In this document: piece after piece, positions 24,731 through 35,837 of the stretch
How the letters are laid out: every line of letters starts with the position of its first letter
Numbering within the stretch: position 1 is the first letter of the stretch
Source: Anaeramoeba flamelloides
Taxonomy: Eukaryota; Metamonada; Anaeramoebidae
Reading direction: 5' to 3'
DNA length: 64,000 bases
NCBI GenBank assembly: GCA_027625915.1
Contig: JANTQA010000029.1
Span: forward strand, 6,138,001 to 6,202,000
Translations under genes and position numbers: made by a program
Notes under the pieces: generated by a model
Database searches by the model: none
What the model was told of the DNA's origin: nothing
Seen by the model: only the letters and a program-made list of their open reading frames with translations

Positions 24731-27700
24731 ATGTCAAACACTTTACAAAATGTAGAATCATCTCGAACCTCAAGAAGAAACAGAAACAATCAAAAACATA
24801 AACGTTCTAAATCAGGTGCTGACAGAATTAGAAAAGCATTTGGAAAGACAGGCAGTCAGAAAAAACCATCCAAATCGATTGAGAAGTCCAAAAAAAAAAG
24901 AAAAAAAAACAGGGGAAACACTGTAATTTTAACGTCAAGCAACTTGTCCCATAAAAACAAATCAACAAACAAGAAAAAGAAAAAGAAAAACAAAAATAAA
25001 AGACCTACAACCCCGAGAGAGAAATCCAGTTTCAAAAAGAGAATACCAAGGGTGTTTTCATTAAACAGCCTTCGAAACCATGACCACAAACAAAGATTTA
25101 AAAAGAACTATTCTAGTTCAAGTGAAACCGACAGCGAGCTAGATGAAGAGATTGTGAAGCAAAGAAGGAAAAATTTGTCGAAGAAATATCTCAAATTACA
25201 AATCGAACAAAAGCAATTAAAAAAAAAATCGCAAGTAAAATCCAAATCATCAAAGACTTTAGAATTGCTCTTGGCAAAAGGAAGCAAAAGGCTAAAAGAA
25301 CAAACACTTTATTCCAACCAATTGAGAGAAGGTGTTGTCGAACAAGAGCGAATTGTAGGCAATTTGAAAAAGCAAATCGACTTATTGAGGGGCACAGAGA
25401 ACACCTCAAGCGTAAGCCTCGAACAAAAGCGGATGATGTATGAAAAAAAACAAAAGAAAATCACCAAATTACAAAAATCATTGCACGAAAAACATAAATT
25501 ATCCAGGCTAAATAGAATGAGCGAAAATTCGAAAGAAAAAAAGGGAAGCGAATTATTGAATATCCGAAACCTCTTAAAAGAAAAAACAAGCCAAGCCAAT
25601 GAGAAACGGATCTTACTCAAGGATTTAAAAAAGCAATTTTTTCAAAAGCAGCTGTCCATGGAGCAAATAAAAAATGAAAATTCAAAAAAGAAAGACTATT
25701 ACAAGATCACAAAATCAAAACAAAAGATCCAGAGGCTAAAACTCGATTTGCAAGAGCAAAGCGAAAAGTGCCTCAAAGCAAAGAAAGAAAAAGAAGAAAT
25801 GAGAATCAGAGTTGAAAAAAAGAGTAATGATAGAGTTGAGGAAGAAACAAACAAATGCAAAAGCGATTTGAATAAAACATCCGAAGTAAATAACCAACTA
25901 AGGTTAATTAAAAAGAATTTGTTGCAAACCTTAAAGAGAATCAAAGAAGAATCAAAAACAGAAAACGAAAATGAAAATGAAAAGAAAATTAGAAATGAAA
26001 ATAAAAAAGGAAAACAATTAGAAACTAATAATTATAGTAAGAGTATGAGTAAAAGGAAAAGTATAAAGAAGGAAGACAATAACGAAGACAATCAGCAAAC
26101 GATAACTAGGGATTTGTCTTCTGTGAAGGACAAATATATAGATTCTAATCAATCAACCTCAGTTTTAATTTCAATAAAATCTTCTTTTTCTCAAAACGAA
26201 ATCAATTTTGATTCTTCAAACCAAACAAATACAGAAACGGAAATAGACAGAGAAATAGAATTAATTGATAAAAAAATTCAACCCAAATTAAAAGGATTAA
26301 AGGTTTGTAATAAAAATGGAAATGGAAATGGAAATGAAAATGATAACACAATTGAAATTGAAAATGAAAATGAAAACAAAAATGCTAAAAATGAAAATGA
26401 TATCGAAATTGAAACTGAAATTGAAAATGCAAGTGAAATCGAAAGTGAAATGGAAAATGAAAGCGAAAATGAAATGAAGACTAAAGTAAAAAACCAAATT
26501 ACTGATCTTGATACAATCGACACCTTATTTTCAATCCCAATGGCAATTGAATATTTTAAGGAATTCATGTTTGAGCAATTAAATCAAGAAAATTTATTAT
26601 TCTATATTGATGTTATGAATTTTACAAAGGCGTGTTCAGTTGACAAAAAGCAATTGCAGAAAATCGGAAAAAATATTTGTGACAAATATATCAAAATCAA
26701 TTCTTTATTTGAAATTAACATCGATTCGAAATGCCGAACAAACATTGTGCAAAATGTGAAAAATAAAAATTATTCGCTTGATATGTTTGATCAGGCGAGG
26801 CATATTGTCTTCAATCATATGAATTTAAACTCGTTTGAGGAATTTAAAAAAAGCACTTTATATACAAAATTTTTGAATGTCAGCGAAACTAGCGATAGCT
26901 TTAAATACAAGCCCGTGCAGAAGGCTGTGCTCATTTCAAAGGGGAAGAAAAAAAAGGCGCTTAACCAAATCTCGAGATTTAAAAGCCGATCAAGGGCCGG
27001 CACTATTGTTGCGAATGAACTAATTGCCACGCTTATTGAACTGTTTGGATCGCATTTTTCCATTAGCACAAACGAGATTGATTTTAAATTGATCCAGCAA
27101 TCAATCGCCTTTAATAGGTTTGTCAATTTAACCACAGAATTGCAGAAAGTGAAATTTAAGAAAATGAACCAATTAGACAAAACTTGCTTTTTTTTGAATA
27201 TCCACAATTGCCTGTTTCTTCATTCGGCGATCATCAATGGCATCCCCACAGAGGAGTCCAATTGGAAGAAATTCCAAAGAAAATCGAGGTATTTGGTCGG
27301 GGGCAACACGTATTCCCTCGAGGACATATCCCAGGGGATCCTCAGGGGCAACCTTGTTTATAAAAACAAAAAGGAATTCCCCTATTTCCAAGAAAATGAC
27401 CCCAGAGCGCGGCTTGCGGTCAATCTAGATACCAGAGTCTTATTCACCTTGTTCCATTACGAATTCCAAGAAATCTTTTTAACACCTTTCACTTCGGATG
27501 CCCTAATTCAAGAATTAAATCAAATCTCAAGCGCAATTTTAAGAAAGCATTCTCAAATTATTGAAAACAAAAAAATTATTTTGCCAAAAATTGTCAAATC
27601 CTTAATCCATTCCTTTGCAGAAAACCGCAGTGCCTTTGTCAAATGGATCATTAAAAGCATTTTGATCGATAACAATAAAAATATTGATTTCACTTTTGAT

Positions 27701-28063
27701 GATATCGACGAATATTCGTTGAAATTTACAATGGAAATCTCAGAGCTCCAATTGACCTTTGATTCCAGATTCTCACATTGGAAATATAATCGTCATCATA
27801 AAAGAGGTGAATTGAAATTTAAAAAAATTGATTCATCTTCGATCAAATTGGATTCAGAAAATAACAACACAGAGTCTGGTAGTTATGATTCATTGAGCAC
27901 CAAGCGAACGTCAGATATTGAGTCTGAGGCATTAAATGATAATAGCCAGTCAGAAAAAGATTCCAAAATTGGTTCCAAAAATGTTATAAAAAATAAATCC
28001 AACGAAAAGAAAATTGAAAATAAAGATATCAATTCTGATAAGGACAAAACTATTTTAAATTAA
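24731..28063 (+). CDS. RGS-DUF547 fusion protein
   Basis: RGS domains accelerate GTP hydrolysis by G-alpha and so switch off G-protein signalling. The ORF is a single exon of 1110 residues. Residues 1-140 are very basic and Ser/Lys-rich. About 150-420 are predicted coiled coil (Lys/Glu/Gln/Leu heptads). About 420-590 are low complexity with Asn/Glu repeats. About 596-713 look like an RGS domain (FKEFMFEQLNQENLLFYIDV, then LDMFDQARHIVFNHM and FKKSTLYTKFL). About 765-945 resemble DUF547, with FFLNIHNCLFLHSAIINGIP, SRYLVGGNTYSLEDISQGIL and DPRARLAVNLDTRVLFTL. The tail is Ser/Asp/Lys-rich. DUF547 is of unknown function and the usual small-residue motif after its DPR is replaced here. The RGS call is from pattern and moderately strong. 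The likely partner is a G-alpha not in the window; a G-beta gene lies 11 kb away. Confidence 0.85.
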   Translation: MSNTLQNVESSRTSRRNRNNQKHKRSKSGADRIRKAFGKTGSQKKPSKSIEKSKKKRKKNRGNTVILTSSNLSHKNKSTNKKKKKKNKNKRPTTPREKSSFKKRIPRVFSLNSLRNHDHKQRFKKNYSSSSETDSELDEEIVKQRRKNLSKKYLKLQIEQKQLKKKSQVKSKSSKTLELLLAKGSKRLKEQTLYSNQLREGVVEQERIVGNLKKQIDLLRGTENTSSVSLEQKRMMYEKKQKKITKLQKSLHEKHKLSRLNRMSENSKEKKGSELLNIRNLLKEKTSQANEKRILLKDLKKQFFQKQLSMEQIKNENSKKKDYYKITKSKQKIQRLKLDLQEQSEKCLKAKKEKEEMRIRVEKKSNDRVEEETNKCKSDLNKTSEVNNQLRLIKKNLLQTLKRIKEESKTENENENEKKIRNENKKGKQLETNNYSKSMSKRKSIKKEDNNEDNQQTITRDLSSVKDKYIDSNQSTSVLISIKSSFSQNEINFDSSNQTNTETEIDREIELIDKKIQPKLKGLKVCNKNGNGNGNENDNTIEIENENENKNAKNENDIEIETEIENASEIESEMENESENEMKTKVKNQITDLDTIDTLFSIPMAIEYFKEFMFEQLNQENLLFYIDVMNFTKACSVDKKQLQKIGKNICDKYIKINSLFEINIDSKCRTNIVQNVKNKNYSLDMFDQARHIVFNHMNLNSFEEFKKSTLYTKFLNVSETSDSFKYKPVQKAVLISKGKKKKALNQISRFKSRSRAGTIVANELIATLIELFGSHFSISTNEIDFKLIQQSIAFNRFVNLTTELQKVKFKKMNQLDKTCFFLNIHNCLFLHSAIINGIPTEESNWKKFQRKSRYLVGGNTYSLEDISQGILRGNLVYKNKKEFPYFQENDPRARLAVNLDTRVLFTLFHYEFQEIFLTPFTSDALIQELNQISSAILRKHSQIIENKKIILPKIVKSLIHSFAENRSAFVKWIIKSILIDNNKNIDFTFDDIDEYSLKFTMEISELQLTFDSRFSHWKYNRHHKRGELKFKKIDSSSIKLDSENNNTESGSYDSLSTKRTSDIESEALNDNSQSEKDSKIGSKNVIKNKSNEKKIENKDINSDKDKTILN

Positions 28064-28604
28064 TGAAGATGCCGATGATGATGATGGTGGTGGTGGTGGT
28101 GATGGTTACGAGGATGGAAATGAAAAGGAAAGCAAGAACAAACGAAAATGGAGAAGAGAACCAGAAAGAAATTAATAATCAGCGGCTTGTTAATAGCAAA
28201 AAGAAGAAATATATGAGAGACCAATACACCTAAAGGCGAATACACCGAGAGACGAACAATCCATCGAATGGACTCAAATAGACAATATTTCTCCATCCAA
28301 AAAAAGAATAAAGTCTATTTAAAAAAATTAATCATTTTATTTTTTAATACGGTGTTCCAAAAAGTTTTGAATTTTTTTTGTTCATTTCAATTTCAAACTT
28401 TTTCGAACTTGAAAAATATTTTTTTTTAAAAAAATCTCTTTCTTTTTTTTATTTTTTTAGATTTAAATGTTCTTATTTATTACTTTTTTTGAATACATAA
28501 TTTATTAAAATTCAAATTTTCTAATAGAAATAAAAATTTAATTTTTATAAATATTTTAATTATTTTTCTTCTCTTTTTTTTTATTTTGATAAATTTTTTT
28601 TACA
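28064..28604. other. Spacer with a coding-like Asp/Gly repeat after the RGS stop
   Basis: 28065-28175 contains GATGATGATGATGGTGGTGG and remains purine-rich. One shifted frame reads EDADDDDGGGGGDGYEDGNE and on to a stop. It may be a 3' untranslated microsatellite or a remnant of a longer C terminus. From about 28320 the sequence is ordinary AT-rich spacer. Confidence 0.4.
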
Positions 28605-29055
28605 CATCACGATCATGAAAAAATTGAAAGATTTGTTTTATTTTACTCTTTTTCATAAACTTCAATTAGAACAAAGACTATTGGTAAATAAAGGATCTTT
28701 GATCAAAAAATATTTTTAAAGATATTTTTCAATTCGAGTTGATAAATCGAAATTGTCCAGGTTCGATTAAGATTTTTTATCAATTTAAATCGTAAAAAAT
28801 TTGAATAAAATTTTTGCTTCTAGCAAAAGAAGTCTTTAGATTATATTTTTCAAGTATTTTAAATCTGATGGGTATCTTTCAAATAGGGAACCAATTATTT
28901 GGAATATTAAAGAATTATTTGTTCTTTTAAATTAGAACAAATATTTTTTTTTTTGATTTTTCCTTTAGGTTTTTTTTACTTTTTGAAGAAAGACTTTAAA
29001 TTACTATAAATTTTCAGTTTATTTCAAAAAATAAAAAAAAAATATGACACTCTCG
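28605..29055 (+). repeat. Dispersed repeat family G, copy
   Basis: This aligns with 52510-52975 over about 450 bases. Anchors include TCAAAAAATATTTTTAAAGA, AAGTATTTTAAATCTGATGG and CAAATAGGGAACCAAT. An inverted relative lies at 15870-16260. There is no ORF. Confidence 0.8.
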
Positions 29056-29250
29056 TTAAATAAATAGAAAACTCAAAAAAAACCTAACAAAAATCTATAG
29101 ATTTTATAGATAAACAGAAAACTTAAGAAAATCTAAAGACACTTTTCCAGAATTCAAAAGAATAGAGAAAAATCAAAAATTTTACTTGATTATTCCAAAT
29201 TGTCGAAAGGATAGGTCCTCTACAGCACTCTACCTACTCTAGGAAACTTC
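29056..29250. repeat. Family F hairpin fragment
   Basis: AAATAAATAGAAAACTCAAA, AAACCTAACAAAAATCTA and TTTTCCAGAATTCAAAAGAA match the tandem family at 15015-15860. The right side (CCTCTACAGCACTCTACC) is an inverted relative of its GAGTGCC motif. Confidence 0.6.
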
Positions 29251-29639
29251 CTTAAATTATAAATTTATTAAGAGTTTTTTATCATTATTTTAATGTATAG
29301 AGGATTATACTTATAGAAAATCATTGTTTATAAAAATCAAAGAAAAATTTTTTGTTTTTTTAAAAGAAGACAAGAAATAGATAAAGAAAAACTAGAAATA
29401 AATGAGATTGTAAATAAAATAATAATAAACCTAAAAAACTTAGTTTAAACATTTAAAAGCCCCTTAGTATCGAAGAGGTTGATAGTTCTTTCATTTTATG
29501 TTGGTGTTTTTATTATCAACACCTTCATTTGATTTAATTAAGAGGTCTTAACATTTTACCAACAATTGATCAAATGAAAAAGTTAACTTTTATAAGTTTT
29601 AAATTTGAACTTGGAAAGAATGATTGAATCTATAAAGTG

Positions 29640-30060
29640 AAGTTGTTTTTCAGAATAAGTATTTTTTTCCAAATTATATTTTTTGTTGTTTTCCTGTTTT
29701 ATTTTTGTATAATTTTTTTAAAGGAGTTCCCCAAATATTGCTTTTACAAAAACCCAGTGTGTGAAACCTACTCTACAGACATTACAGAAATCGAACACAG
29801 GCTAGATAGTGGATATGAAGAGTCAGATTCACTTGGTATTAATCAATAACAAATCACTTCAGTTGACTCATTTCGCTTTAGTTGCTGAAGTACAATTTAC
29901 TAAAGATCTTATCAAATAAAGTTAGTTTGCTTAAGGTCTAACCAGAACAAGTTCTTCTTGTAGATCCAATCAGAAATAGGTTTACACCTTCTTATAATGA
30001 TTTTTTATCCCTTTTACCTGTTCAAACACCTAAAAAAACAAAAAGAGAAGGAACCTAAGG
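29640..30060 (+). pseudogene. Possible gene remnant or unassigned exons
   Basis: Two protein-like islands stand out from the AT-rich surroundings. 29724-29849 encodes EFPKYCFYKNPVCETYSTDI and on to EESDSLGINQ before TAA, after a hydrophobic Phe/Ile/Leu run. 29954-30055 encodes VDPIRNRFTPSYNDFLSLLP then VQTPKKTKREGT before TAA. A third scrap, VAEVQFTKDLIK, lies between. No single set of splice sites joins them without a stop, so decay of an old gene or missed exons are both possible. I recognise no family. A family A element starts 126 bases downstream. Confidence 0.25.
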
Positions 30061-30185
30061 AACTCAAACAACTTAAAAAGAATATTGAAAAAGGTAAAAA
30101 GTATACAAAATCCATCAAACATTTGTTTTTCAAATTTTTTTGAAACGGCTTTACTTGATTTTATACCAATACTTTTATTCAAGTA

Positions 30186-30684
30186 GAGTAGGGAAAAAAA
30201 TACCGGACATGAAAATAATCCCGGACAAGATTTTTAATTGTGAATATTAGTAAAATTGATATGTAATTTCATTTATTTACAATCAAATGCTTTATTATAA
30301 ATAACCAATTTTTTTATGAGATTAGTAATAAACCTACCTAAAGTTCATCAAAGTAAGGTGTCTATAGAACACTCAAGTGATTGTTTGATAGCCCTAAGTA
30401 GATCAACTTTCTTTGAAAAATAATCCGGTTTTAGAGAGGTTTACTAGAGTTTGGAAAATGATAATTTTTATTCTTGTTTTTTGATTGATTGAATGGTGTT
30501 TTGAACAAGTTCAATTTCATTAATCATCTTTCTTATATGTGGATGAGTTATAATTTAAAAAGTTTGATTCTTAAAAAAAGGATTTGATTGTAAATAAATG
30601 AAATTACATATCAATTTTACTAATATTCACAATTAAAAATCTTGTCCGGGATTATTTTCATGTCCGGTATTTTTTTCCCTACTC
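30186..30684. mobile_element. Family A element, copy 3 (best preserved)
   Basis: The 499-base element has TA on both sides (30184-30185, 30685-30686). The terminal inverted repeats are almost perfect for about 85 bases: GAGTAGGGAAAAAAATACCG at the left, inverted as GGTATTTTTTTCCCTACTC at the right, and continuing through AATTGTGAATATTAGTAAAA into GATATGTAATTTCAT. The core has no ORF. This is the youngest-looking copy in the window. Confidence 0.9.
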
Positions 30685-30829
30685 TAATTAAAAAAAAAAA
30701 ATAAAAATAAAATAAAAATAATTCGTTATTATTTTAAAATTTAAAATTTCTTAATTTAATTAAATTTTCAATATTTTTGCAATCTTTTCATTAAAAAATT
30801 AAAAAATCAAAAAAAATTTTTTTTGTCAT

Positions 30830-31847
30830 TTAATTGATTTCGTTTTTTGTTTTTCTCGATTTTTCGATTTTTCTTCTTCGCCTAAACCATTTTTGTATTT
30901 TCAATTCCGAAATCCCAGTAGTTGAAGACATCCAATTTCTTGTTCTTAAATCTGGATCTGGAATGATTTTTCCATCATAATTTTCTTGAAACCAATTTTC
31001 CAAAACAGTTTTAGGATATTCACCTATTCTTAATCTTTTTCTTTTTTTTTTACCTTTTCTTTTCATTTTTTTCCGTTTTGCATTTCTATTATTTTTTTTT
31101 TTACTTGAAACTAATTCAAAGCCCTTGAGTTCCTTCATTTCAATTTCATTATTAACGTTATCACCAAGATCATTAATATTATCGTGTTCTTTGTACTGTA
31201 AATTTTGTCTAATAATTGACTTGCTTCTTAACTTCAATGCTTTGCCCATTCTTGGCGATCGAGGTGATCTTGATTTTTTTGATCTTTTTTGTGATCTAGA
31301 CTTTCTTGAATTTCGAGCAGATTTTTTTGTTGCCTTTGGATTTTTTATTACTTTAGTTTTATTATTTGATATTGAAATATTTGTATGTAAATCGAAAATT
31401 TTTTTAATTTTGTTGTTTGAGATTGTTTTCGTTAAACGCTTTGGTGATTTGGAATTTTTTGAAGGCCTTTTTGGTGATCTAGATTTTCTCGAATTGCGTG
31501 TTGTTTTTTTTGTTGCCTTTGGGTTTTTTATTTCTTGTGTAGTATTAAGGGGTTTTTGTGATTTTCTATTTTTAATACTTTTGGCGGTGCTTCTTTTTGT
31601 TTTTGTTTTTTTTTTTTTTTTCCTCTTAGGCGAGGAATCTTTCGGGATTTGGAAATTTGTGTATTGGAATGGTATTGGTGATCTGTTTCTTTTTCTAATT
31701 GATCCTTGATTAACATTTGATTTGGTTTTTTTATTTTTCGATTTTCCTTTTTTACCTTTTTTCCTTTTTTTTCTTATTTTTTTCGTCTTGTCCTTTTTTC
31801 CGTTCTTTTCTATTTTCTCTGTCTGCACATTTTTATTTTTCTTATTT

Positions 31848-31891
<44 letters not shown>

Positions 31892-33063
31892 GCCTGAATG
31901 GGCTTTGTTGATTTTGTGCTGTTTGTTGGTTTTATTGTTTGATTTAATGATTTTTTAACTTGCTCGATTTTCTTTCTTAGAAACAAATCTAAGACAATGT
32001 CATCTTCTGTTCCTCTTCTCCTCCTTGTTTCCAGTTTAATTTTTTTTTTCGGCAGACTGCATTTTTTTGTTCTTTTGTGCTTTTTTGATTTTTTCATCTT
32101 TTTTGGTTTTTTTGCTTTTATTGACTTGGCACTCTTGTCGGTTATACTTAACATTTTTAAAGACTTCCTAGTCTCAATAAGTAAGGATTCCACGGATCTT
32201 GAACAAACCAGATGTGGCTTTTCTTCTTTTATTGTTTTTATGGAATATTTTTTCCTTCGATTATTCTTTTTTCTTTGGTTTTTTCTTTTCTTTTTTTTCT
32301 TTCCATTTTTTTTCTTTCCATTTTTTTTTTTTGGATTTTTTCCTTTCTTTCCTTTTTTGACTTTCTTTTTTTTTTTGGTTTTTCCTTTTGGATTTTTTTT
32401 GGCTTTTCTTTTTGTTTTTTTTTTTGTTTTTTGTTTTATGTTTTGTTTAACATTTTCATTTTCATTTCCATTTTCATTAGCTTTTGTATTCATATTACCC
32501 TCGCTTTCTTCTTCATTATTAATATAGCTAATTTTTTTGTTTTCACAGACATTAAAGCATTTTTGGATTTGCGTTTGAGTCACCGTTTCGGTTTCAATTG
32601 GAGTCAATTCTTCAATTGGAATTTGTTGTGGATCAATTACTAGTTCAATTTTTTCGTCGGCTGCAAGCCATGTTGTTTCTTGTTCCACTCTCCGCTCTAT
32701 TAAGATCGGCTCAAGATTAATTTTTGAAATAACACCAATGTTTGAATTGTTGCTTGTTGAAATAGGTGTAATGTAATTGATTGTTGTGAGGAAATTGTTT
32801 GGATCGTTTTCTTCCAACGAATCCATAGCAATTTCATTTGTGTGGTTAAATGGGTTCCATTCTTCATCCTCAAAATTTAAGTTATTCAAGTCAAAGATTA
32901 TTGACTCTTCATTCAATTGCAAATTATGAATGTTTGGATTTTTTGAGGAATGTGAATAAACTAGTGGCAAATTTGTTCCAAACGTAGGAATTTCTTTCTT
33001 TAAAATTGGATCCGTTGTAATTTTTCTTGGCTCTTCTTTTGATTCGCCTGAATGGGTAGACAT
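30830..33063 (-). CDS. Homeodomain protein, reading frame split at a T42 homopolymer
   Basis: Two overlapping minus-strand ORFs appear to be one gene. The first (ATG at 33063, MSTHSGESKEE) encodes an acidic N-terminal region then a Lys-rich region, and stops at 31810 just after a 42-base homopolymer (31849-31890). The second is open from that homopolymer to TAA at 30830. One extra A, or two fewer, on the coding strand joins them into about 740 residues. The C terminus has a homeodomain-like fold (about 30850-31030): YPKTVLENWFQENYDG, then WMSSTTGISELKIQKWFRRR. The loop after helix 1 is longer than in TALE homeodomains. Position 51, normally Asn, is Arg, so DNA binding may be altered. An upstream ATG at 33141 gives a Lys-rich leader and is less likely. 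Function is presumed transcriptional. Confidence 0.7.
31849..31890. repeat. T42 homopolymer inside a coding region
   Basis: An uninterrupted run of 42 Ts on the plus strand encodes 14 Lys codons on the minus strand and is the point where the homeodomain gene loses frame. Sequencing or assembly error is the simplest explanation. Confidence 0.85.
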
Positions 33064-33141
33064 TTTAATTAATTTTTTTTTTTTTGTTTTTTTATCAAAT
33101 AATCTGCTTTTGAATTTATTGTGAGAGTACGGACCCAACAA

Positions 33142-34329
33142 AAACGATAAAAACAGTCAGTTTTTTGGATCACTTGTAAAAATTCAAAAAGTGAAAAAAA
33201 AGTAAAAAATGAATCTCTCAAATTCTTTTTTATAAATCAAATCTATTTACTCAATTAAGATTGTTTTTAAACCCAATTATCTTATTTTGAAGCTTTTATT
33301 GATTAGATTTTTTTGTTCTTTTTGCCTTGTAAAAATTAATAATTGCTCATAAAATAATTTCAATGTAACTTGTGTTCTTTTTGTTTTTTGAATTCTTACT
33401 TGATGAAATAAAATTTCATTCCAGAATTTTTTGATCAGAAAGTATTTTTAGAGAGCCATAAGTAAAAATGGAGACTAAAATGGTAATATTTTTTGATCAG
33501 AATTAATACCAAAATTATCTTTTTGGGTAAAAATAAAAAGTTTATCTAATAATTTTTTAATTCAAAATATAAATAGTTAAAATTAATTGGGTTGTGTTAA
33601 TATCAAGAACTCTCTGTATCTAGAATATAATTTTACTTCAAGTAGTAAATCAATTAAGGATTTCTAATCAATAAATTCTTCTGGTATTGTAATTTCGTTG
33701 ATGAAGAATTAGGTATAAATTAAAAATAAAAAGTATTTTATAAAATTGAAGAATAACTATAAATTCATATTAAAGTTTGAAAATTAGTAGTTCAATCATG
33801 AAATTGATTTACCTTAGCTTTGAATATACCATTTAAATGTGATGAAATTTTTATGTAATTAGTAGATCTTTAAAATATTTTTTGTCAATAACTATTTTAA
33901 AAGTAGAGCTTGAATGAAATATTGAATTGGAAATATAAGTTTTTTTTCAAAATTTATTTTGAATTTATCAGTAAAAACAAACAAATTATTTGGGAATCTG
34001 AAAATTGAAAAAAAAAACTCAAAAATTATTTTTAATTTGAAAAAATTTTAATTTTATAATTATACTCAGTTTTTGAATCTATTTTTTTGTTTAACTGAAG
34101 AAAAAAACAATATTAGAAAAATTATTAAACCAGTAAATTAAAAAATTTCCCAAAAAAAACTTTTTTAAAAATCTCACACGTATCATCTTATCACCTACCG
34201 AAAGATTTATTAATTTAATTATTTCAAATCAATAAGGAATAATATAATCCCAATTATCCCATAGAATTTGTCATAATTCCGAGATTAAAAAATATCAAAT
34301 GGGTTTACTTTTATATCTGAAAGTTTTAA
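33142..34329. other. AT-rich 5' flank of the split homeodomain gene
   Basis: No gene or recognisable repeat is seen apart from A/T-rich sequence. The family H element begins after TTAA at 34326-34329. Confidence 0.45.
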
Positions 34330-35522
34330 GGATGTAAGTACATTTTCCATTTTGAAAAATTTTAATTGTGTGAACATTACTGAAAATTATTTTTTGAGTG
34401 CCACAGATATTGAAACTTTGGAACCAAAACACCATCGGCTAGTCTATTCGTGACAAGAATCAAAGTAATTCAGAGTTGAATCTTAATTTTTTTGATTTTT
34501 TGAACATTTTTTTTGATGAAATTTTTGAGTTTTATTAAATATGGTTTTGGATCTAGAGATGTGTTTATACAAACGATTGAAATTAATCAAACAGTAAACC
34601 AAAAAAATATACCCGAAAGGGTGTGCATTTGAAACAAATATTTGCTTTTAGAAGACCAAACACGAAGGATAACCATTCCAAATAAATTTGTTGAAATCAA
34701 GAATGAAAAAAAAAAATTGATAAAAGCCTATTTTCAAAGATTGGTTTTCATTATCTTCTTAATTTATATGAATACAAACTATTTTTTTCCTTGAATTTCT
34801 AGTCCCATTACTATTTTTTATTATTTTATAAAACCTTTTGTGACAAATTTGCTTTCAAAATTCTTTTTTAAAATATTTCTATCGAACAAAGCCAAAACAA
34901 AGAATACTATTTCAAAAATTAAAATAAAGGGGTTGAATTCTTGGAATCAAAAAACAGTTACAAAAGATTCAAATCAAAATAATTGATAAATTCAAAAAAA
35001 TTTCAATCAGATTCAGAATTTTATTTGAGTTCTCATTTTAATGGAAAATAAATAATTATAAAATCAAACACATTTGTCCAATAAACCCTCACTCCCAAGA
35101 AGAATTACAAAAATCTCTGATTGTCTGAACTAAAACTAGAATTAGATGACATAAATGAAAATAGGATTTTTAAATTCATTTTGGAAATTCTTTCGAAATA
35201 AACAGTAATTTGTTTTTCAAAAATTTTCCAAACATAATTTTTTTCATAAAAAATTAAAAATAAAACCAAATAAAGAATAAGTAATTGTTTCAAATTTTAT
35301 AGATAAGATCAAGTAATAAATGATTTTTATTTATTTTTTTTTGATCAATTTTTTTATTTTTTTGATTTGCGTTTTTTTGTTGGTATGAAAATATCTTCTA
35401 TTAGGATATATTCCACTTGAGTATTTATTAAAATATCAATGTATTTGGCTAAAGAAATGATTTGAATAATTCGGTTTCACATAAATGGTGGCACTCAAAA
35501 AATGAAAAATGTAGTTAGACCC
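34330..35522. mobile_element. TTAA-flanked element, family H copy 1
   Basis: The 1193-base element is bounded by TTAA (34326-34329 and 35523-35526). The left end GGATGTAAGTACATTTTCCA is an imperfect inverted repeat of the right end ATGAAAAATGTAGTTAGACC. Further in, TTTTTTGAGTGCCAC on the left mirrors GTGGCACTCAAAAAATG on the right. It has no intact ORF. The TTAA target suggests a piggyBac-type element, by inference. Confidence 0.7.
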
Positions 35523-35837
35523 TTAAATATTTTGAAACAAAGAAAACAAATTCAAAGAAATCTTAGTAAGTAATAATTATAATCTATTTAGATAGACTCG
35601 ATAATCTATATTAATAATAACAGTTTATTGTTTTTACTCATTATACTAAATAAGAATATTTATTTATCTTTTAATATTCAACAAATAATCTAATTAATTA
35701 TTGAAAATATTATAATAGATTATTTTTTTTCGATCTTAAATTATTAAAATTTTGAGTTATTTAAAGTTTTCCCGTATTTTTAAAATAATAATAAAATTTA
35801 AATATTATTTACCTATTCGAATTTTTAGAAAATATGT
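35523..35837. other. Spacer between tandem family H copies
   Basis: About 315 bases of AT-rich sequence separate the two family H copies. No feature is recognised. Confidence 0.5.

Noticed and set aside
28060..28296. Minus-strand ORF ending in poly-His
   Set aside because: It is the complement of the GATGAT/GGTGGT microsatellite after the RGS stop.
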